From Microbacterium sp. (GTDB lineage Bacteria > Actinomycetota > Actinomycetes > Actinomycetales > Microbacteriaceae), in assembly GCA_003248845.1 (NCBI GenBank), contig QFPD01000044.1:1-9831 (forward strand): a stretch of 9,831 nt of DNA. The letters run 5' to 3'. Every line of letters begins with the position of its first letter. Positions within the stretch are counted from its first letter, which is position 1. The translations under genes were made by a program, and so were the position numbers. The notes under the pieces are model-generated. The model saw nothing but the letters and a program-made list of their open reading frames with translations, ran no database searches and had not been told where the DNA came from. Positions 7,614 through 9,831 of this stretch are shown here, in pieces.

Positions 7614-7619
7614 TAGGCT
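7614..7619 (+). promoter_or_regulatory. -10 box (TAGGCT) of the Gfo/Idh/MocA-NYN operon, leaderless arrangement
   Basis: TAGGCT is followed by six bases and then ATG at 7626, the same geometry as the divergent M20 promoter. No Shine-Dalgarno precedes the ATG, so a leaderless mRNA is the simplest reading. The two -10 boxes are only 33 bases apart and their -35 regions overlap, so polymerase binding on the two sides should interfere. Confidence 0.58.
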
Positions 7620-7625
7620 CGGATC

Positions 7626-8627
7626 ATGACCGACATCCGCTGGGGAATCCTGGCCACGGGCGGCATCGCCCACGCGTTCGCCCGGGATCTTCGGACGGCG
7701 GACCTCGACCTCGCCGCGGTCGGCTCACGCAGCCAGGCATCCGCCGATGCGTTCGCCGCCGAGTACGGTGTGCCGCGTCCGCACGGGACGTACGAGAGCC
7801 TCGTCGCCGATCCCGACATCGACATCGTCTACGTCGCGTCGCCGCACAGCCATCACCGCGACCACGCCCTGCTCGCCCTTGAGGCCGGGAAGCACGTGCT
7901 CATCGAGAAGGCCGTGACGCTGGATGCCGCGCAGGCGGAAGAGATCCGCACCGCCGCGACGTCGCGGGGCCTGCTCGCCATGGAGGCGATGTGGACGCGC
8001 TACCTCCCGCACATGGGGCGCATCCGCGAGATCATCGCGGCCGGCACCCTGGGCGAGGTGCGCATGGTCATCGCCGATCACACGCAGGCGCTGCCCACCG
8101 ACCCCGCTCATCGGCTGAACGCCCTCGAACTCGGTGGCGGCGCGCTCCTCGACCTCGGCATCTACCCCGTGTCGTTCGCCGTCGACATCCTCGGCGCCGT
8201 CACCGCGGCGAAGGCGGTCGGGCGCCTCGGCGACACCGGGGCCGACACCGAGGCGGCGATCGCCCTCACACACGCGGGCGGCGGGGTCTCGTCGCTCGCG
8301 ACGAGCTCACGCGGTGCAGGGCCGAACACGGCGCACATCGTCGGCACCGACGCCCGCATCGACATCGACCGGGTCTGGTACACCCCGACCTCCTTCCGCG
8401 TGACGGCGACCGACGGCACGGTGCTCGACGAATACACGAGCGAGGTCGAGGGACGCGGAATGCAGTTCCAGGCCCTCTACGCCGAAGAACTGCTGCGCAC
8501 CGGGCGCACCGACAGTGCTCTGCTCGGCTTCGACGAATCGGTCCGGATCATGCGGACCCTCGATGACATCCGCGCCCAGCTGGGCGTCGCCTACCCCTCC
8601 CTGATCGAGACCGCCGAGGAGCGCTGA
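7626..8627 (+). CDS. Gfo/Idh/MocA family oxidoreductase
   Basis: A 333-residue cytoplasmic NAD(P)-dependent dehydrogenase. The N-terminal Rossmann fold opens with WGILATGGIA (6-15), the TGxIA-type nucleotide loop of this family, then SRS (34-36) after strand 2, VASPHSHH (70-77), and the catalytic-lysine motif as E94-K95 followed by AVT instead of the common EKP. EAMWTRYLP (120-128) and GGGALLDLGIYPV (170-182, with D176 and Y180 in the active-site helix) place it near the dihydrodiol-dehydrogenase / glucose-fructose oxidoreductase-like subgroup. Likely substrates are sugars, inositols or diols, but the sequence does not decide. The ATG at 7626 is fixed by the TAGGCT box. It is first in an operon with the NYN-LOTUS gene, which starts two bases after its TGA stop. 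Confidence 0.93.
   Translation: MTDIRWGILATGGIAHAFARDLRTADLDLAAVGSRSQASADAFAAEYGVPRPHGTYESLVADPDIDIVYVASPHSHHRDHALLALEAGKHVLIEKAVTLDAAQAEEIRTAATSRGLLAMEAMWTRYLPHMGRIREIIAAGTLGEVRMVIADHTQALPTDPAHRLNALELGGGALLDLGIYPVSFAVDILGAVTAAKAVGRLGDTGADTEAAIALTHAGGGVSSLATSSRGAGPNTAHIVGTDARIDIDRVWYTPTSFRVTATDGTVLDEYTSEVEGRGMQFQALYAEELLRTGRTDSALLGFDESVRIMRTLDDIRAQLGVAYPSLIETAEER
8616..8621 (+). promoter_or_regulatory. Shine-Dalgarno (GAGGAG) that fixes the GTG start of the NYN gene
   Basis: GAGGAG lies inside the last codons of the oxidoreductase gene, 8 bases before GTG 8630. It supports this GTG start and contrasts with the operon's first gene, which has no such site, implying translation-coupled expression of the second gene. 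Confidence 0.7.
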
Positions 8628-8629
8628 TC

Positions 8630-9523
8630 GTGCCGGACCTCCAGAACCCCCGCGTCGCCGTCTACCTCGACTTCGACAACATCGTCATGAGCTGGTACGA
8701 CCGCGTGCACGGCCGCAATTCCTACTCCGCCGACCGGCAGAAGATCATCGCCGATCCCGACTCCCCCGAGATCGCGCAGAAGCTGAAGGACGCGACGATC
8801 GATGTGGGCGCGATCATCGACTACGCGGCATCGTTCGGCACCCTCGTCCTGACGCGCGCGTACGCAGACTGGTCGTCTCCGGTGAACGCTTTGTACCGCT
8901 CGCAGCTCGTCGCGCGCGCCGTCGACCTCGTGCAGCTGTTTCCCGCGGCTGCGTATGCGAAGAACGGCGCCGACATCCGCCTGGCCGTCGACACGGTGGA
9001 GGACATGTTCCGCCTCCCCGACCTCACGCACGTCGTGATCGTCGCGGGCGACAGCGACTACGTCCCGCTCGCGCAGCGCTGCAAACGGCTGGGTCGCGTC
9101 GTCGTGGGCGTCGGCGTCGCGGGCTCGACGGCGAAGTCGCTCGCCGCGGCGTGCGACCAGTTCGACGCGTACGACTCGCTTCCGGGTGTGACGCCCGATC
9201 CGGCGCCGCAGAAGAAGGCGGATGCCGCGGCCCCCGCGGCCGCGTCGAGCGGCTCGCGCCGGCGTAAGAAGACCGAGGACCCGACCGCGGAGCTGCTGCG
9301 TCGCGCACTGATCCTCGAGCGCGAGCGCACGGATGACGAGTGGGTGCATCTGTCGGCGGTGAAGAACCTGCTCAAGCGCATGGATCCCTCGTTCAGCGAG
9401 AAGGCACTCGGCCATCGCTCGTTCTCCGACTTCGCCAAGGCCTACCCCGCCGTCGCCGACATCGACGAGACGACGAACATCGTGCGCGTGCGTCTGCACA
9501 CCACGGAGACCCCCTCCGACTGA
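8630..9523 (+). CDS. NYN (PIN-like RNase) domain protein with C-terminal OST-HTH/LOTUS domain
   Basis: A 297-residue protein with two domains. Residues about 7-180 form a NYN/LabA-like PIN-fold domain with the acidic metal-binding positions intact: YLDFDN (D14, D16, N17), KNGADIRLAVD (D115, D121) and GDSDY (D141, D143). After an Ala/Pro/Lys-rich linker (about 187-217, including the basic run SRRRKK), residues about 218-290 read as an OST-HTH/LOTUS module, with LSAVKNLLKRMDP and GHRSFSDFAKAYP as the recognisable parts. Known of the families: NYN domains are predicted or shown metal-dependent RNases, and LOTUS domains bind RNA, often G-rich. The inference is an RNA-targeting nuclease or silencing factor in the cytoplasm; targets are unknown. 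It is translated from GTG with a good Shine-Dalgarno, two bases after the Gfo/Idh/MocA gene, and is followed by a strong terminator. Confidence 0.88.
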   Translation: MPDLQNPRVAVYLDFDNIVMSWYDRVHGRNSYSADRQKIIADPDSPEIAQKLKDATIDVGAIIDYAASFGTLVLTRAYADWSSPVNALYRSQLVARAVDLVQLFPAAAYAKNGADIRLAVDTVEDMFRLPDLTHVVIVAGDSDYVPLAQRCKRLGRVVVGVGVAGSTAKSLAAACDQFDAYDSLPGVTPDPAPQKKADAAAPAAASSGSRRRKKTEDPTAELLRRALILERERTDDEWVHLSAVKNLLKRMDPSFSEKALGHRSFSDFAKAYPAVADIDETTNIVRVRLHTTETPSD

Positions 9524-9537
9524 GCCTCCGTGCGTCG

Positions 9538-9567
9538 CCGCACACGACGTGTGCGGAACTCTTCCTT
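9538..9567 (+). terminator. Rho-independent-type terminator after the NYN gene
   Basis: CCGCACAC (9538-9545) and GTGTGCGG (9549-9556) form a perfect 8-bp stem with a 3-base GAC loop, 14 bases after the stop codon. The following bases AACTCTTCCTT are pyrimidine- and T-rich, a weak U-tract but marked for this genome. It closes the oxidoreductase-NYN operon, and its tail runs into the -35 box of the next gene. Confidence 0.8.
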
Positions 9568-9594
9568 GAACCTGAATCGTATTTCAGGTAGCGT
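9566..9594 (+). promoter_or_regulatory. Sigma70-like promoter of the MHS transporter gene
   Basis: TTGAAC (9566-9571) and TAGCGT (9589-9594) are separated by exactly 17 bp, a near-consensus housekeeping promoter and the only one in this window with a clear -35. Transcription would start near 9601, giving a leader of about 50 bases. Confidence 0.72.
9570..9589. promoter_or_regulatory. Operator-like palindrome filling the promoter spacer
   Basis: ACCTGAA (9570-9576) and TTCAGGT (9583-9589) are perfect 7-bp inverted arms around TCGTAT. The 20-bp element occupies the whole space between the -35 and -10 boxes, the classic position for a repressor site. The A+T-rich core is unlike its surroundings. 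The regulator family cannot be named from the site alone. Confidence 0.7.
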
Positions 9595-9600
9595 CGCCGA

Positions 9601-9622
9601 ACGGCACCGAAGACGGTGTCGT
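9601..9622 (+). promoter_or_regulatory. 5' UTR hairpin of the MHS transporter mRNA
   Basis: Bases 9601-9609 pair with 9614-9622 in nine consecutive base pairs (one G-U) around an AAGA loop. The stem begins at the predicted transcription start. A hairpin at the very 5' end usually protects mRNA from decay; an attenuator or protein-binding role is also possible. Confidence 0.5.
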
Positions 9623-9635
9623 CCCGCGCTCTACG

Positions 9636-9641
9636 AGGAGG
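9636..9641 (+). promoter_or_regulatory. Strong Shine-Dalgarno (AGGAGG) of the MHS transporter
   Basis: AGGAGG, the full anti-16S match, lies 9 bases before the ATG at 9651 and fixes that start. It is the best ribosome-binding site in the window. Confidence 0.85.
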
Positions 9642-9650
9642 TAACAGCGC

Positions 9651-9831
9651 ATGGCTTCAGCCCCTGCACCCGACGGCACGTACAAGGAGTCGAGTCTCCG
9701 ACGCGTCGTCACGGCATCCATGGCGGGCACCGTCGTCGAGTGGTACGAGTTCTTCCTGTACGCCACCGCCGCGACGCTCGTCTTCAACCTCATCATGTTC
9801 CCGCCGTCGGATGACCCGTACGCCGGCATCA
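9651..9831 (+). CDS. MFS transporter, metabolite:H+ symporter (MHS) family, N-terminal part
   Basis: Only the first 60 codons are present; the frame is open to the end of the window. After a short hydrophilic N-terminus, SLRRVVTASMAGTVVEWYEF (15-34) leads into the first transmembrane helix FFLYATAATLVFN (34-46), followed by MFPPSDDPYAGI. The AGTVVEWYEFFLYAT wording is characteristic of MHS permeases such as ProP, KgtP and ShiA relatives, which carry organic acids or osmolytes into the cell with protons across the cytoplasmic membrane. Family members are usually 430-470 residues, so about seven-eighths of the gene is outside. Substrate cannot be inferred. The clear promoter, perfect spacer palindrome, leader hairpin and strong ribosome-binding site indicate a regulated, separately transcribed gene, consistent with substrate-controlled uptake. 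Confidence 0.9.
   Translation, partial: MASAPAPDGTYKESSLRRVVTASMAGTVVEWYEFFLYATAATLVFNLIMFPPSDDPYAGI

Noticed and set aside
8591..9499. A 302-codon - strand frame antisense to the NYN gene.
   Set aside because: Register-matched antisense; the sense frame has intact NYN and LOTUS motifs and a proper start.
9530..9814. A 94-codon + strand frame over the terminator, promoter and transporter start.
   Set aside because: It is out of frame with the clear MHS transporter N-terminus and crosses a strong terminator and promoter; translation is Arg/His-rich.
1..9831. CRISPR arrays, tRNA or rRNA genes, insertion sequences, phage or defence genes.
   Set aside because: I found no regularly spaced repeats, cloverleaf-like or rRNA sequence, transposase motifs or recognisable defence domains; almost all of the window is accounted for by the listed genes.

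Overview
The window is very G+C-rich (roughly 70% by eye). Coding is dense, codons mostly end in G or C, several genes begin a few bases after a TAnnnT -10 box, and the gene families (bacterial protein O-mannosyltransferase, full-length HrpA) are typical of high-G+C actinobacteria. A Microbacterium-like member of the Microbacteriaceae is my best guess; this is inferred from composition and gene style, not from a marker gene.

Layout. A protein O-mannosyltransferase missing its N-terminus (1-1146, +) ends in a short GC hairpin. It is followed by a full-length DEAH-box RNA helicase HrpA (1199-5104, +) and a zinc-free quinone-oxidoreductase-type MDR dehydrogenase (5133-6074, +). The MDR gene converges on an M20 metallopeptidase (6219-7568, -) across a structured 144-bp gap that holds a G-quadruplex motif and a 76-bp imperfect inverted repeat. 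The M20 gene is divergent from a Gfo/Idh/MocA oxidoreductase (7626-8627, +). The promoter region between them is compact and symmetric, with two mirror-image -10 boxes six bases from the two start codons and a small dyad on the same axis. The oxidoreductase is followed two bases later by a NYN-OST-HTH/LOTUS RNA-associated protein (8630-9523, +), and a strong terminator closes that pair. The window ends in the first 60 codons of an MHS-family MFS transporter (9651 to end, +). That gene has its own sigma70-like promoter, a perfect 7-bp-arm palindrome filling the spacer, a 5' UTR hairpin and a good Shine-Dalgarno.

How the genes relate. Most are housekeeping or general metabolic genes in short transcription units, and I see no obvious defence, mobile or biosynthetic system. 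Two genes act on RNA (HrpA, NYN-LOTUS). Two NAD(P)-type oxidoreductases and an N-acyl-amino-acid hydrolase-like peptidase suggest small-molecule metabolism. The most interesting signals are non-coding: a strand-symmetric heptamer (GGATGCC/GGCATCC) about eight-fold over a crude base-composition expectation, the symmetric divergent promoter, the inverted repeat in the convergent gap, and the operator-like palindrome before the transporter. No tRNA, rRNA, CRISPR array, insertion sequence or phage gene was recognised. No gene-free stretch exceeds 300 bases.
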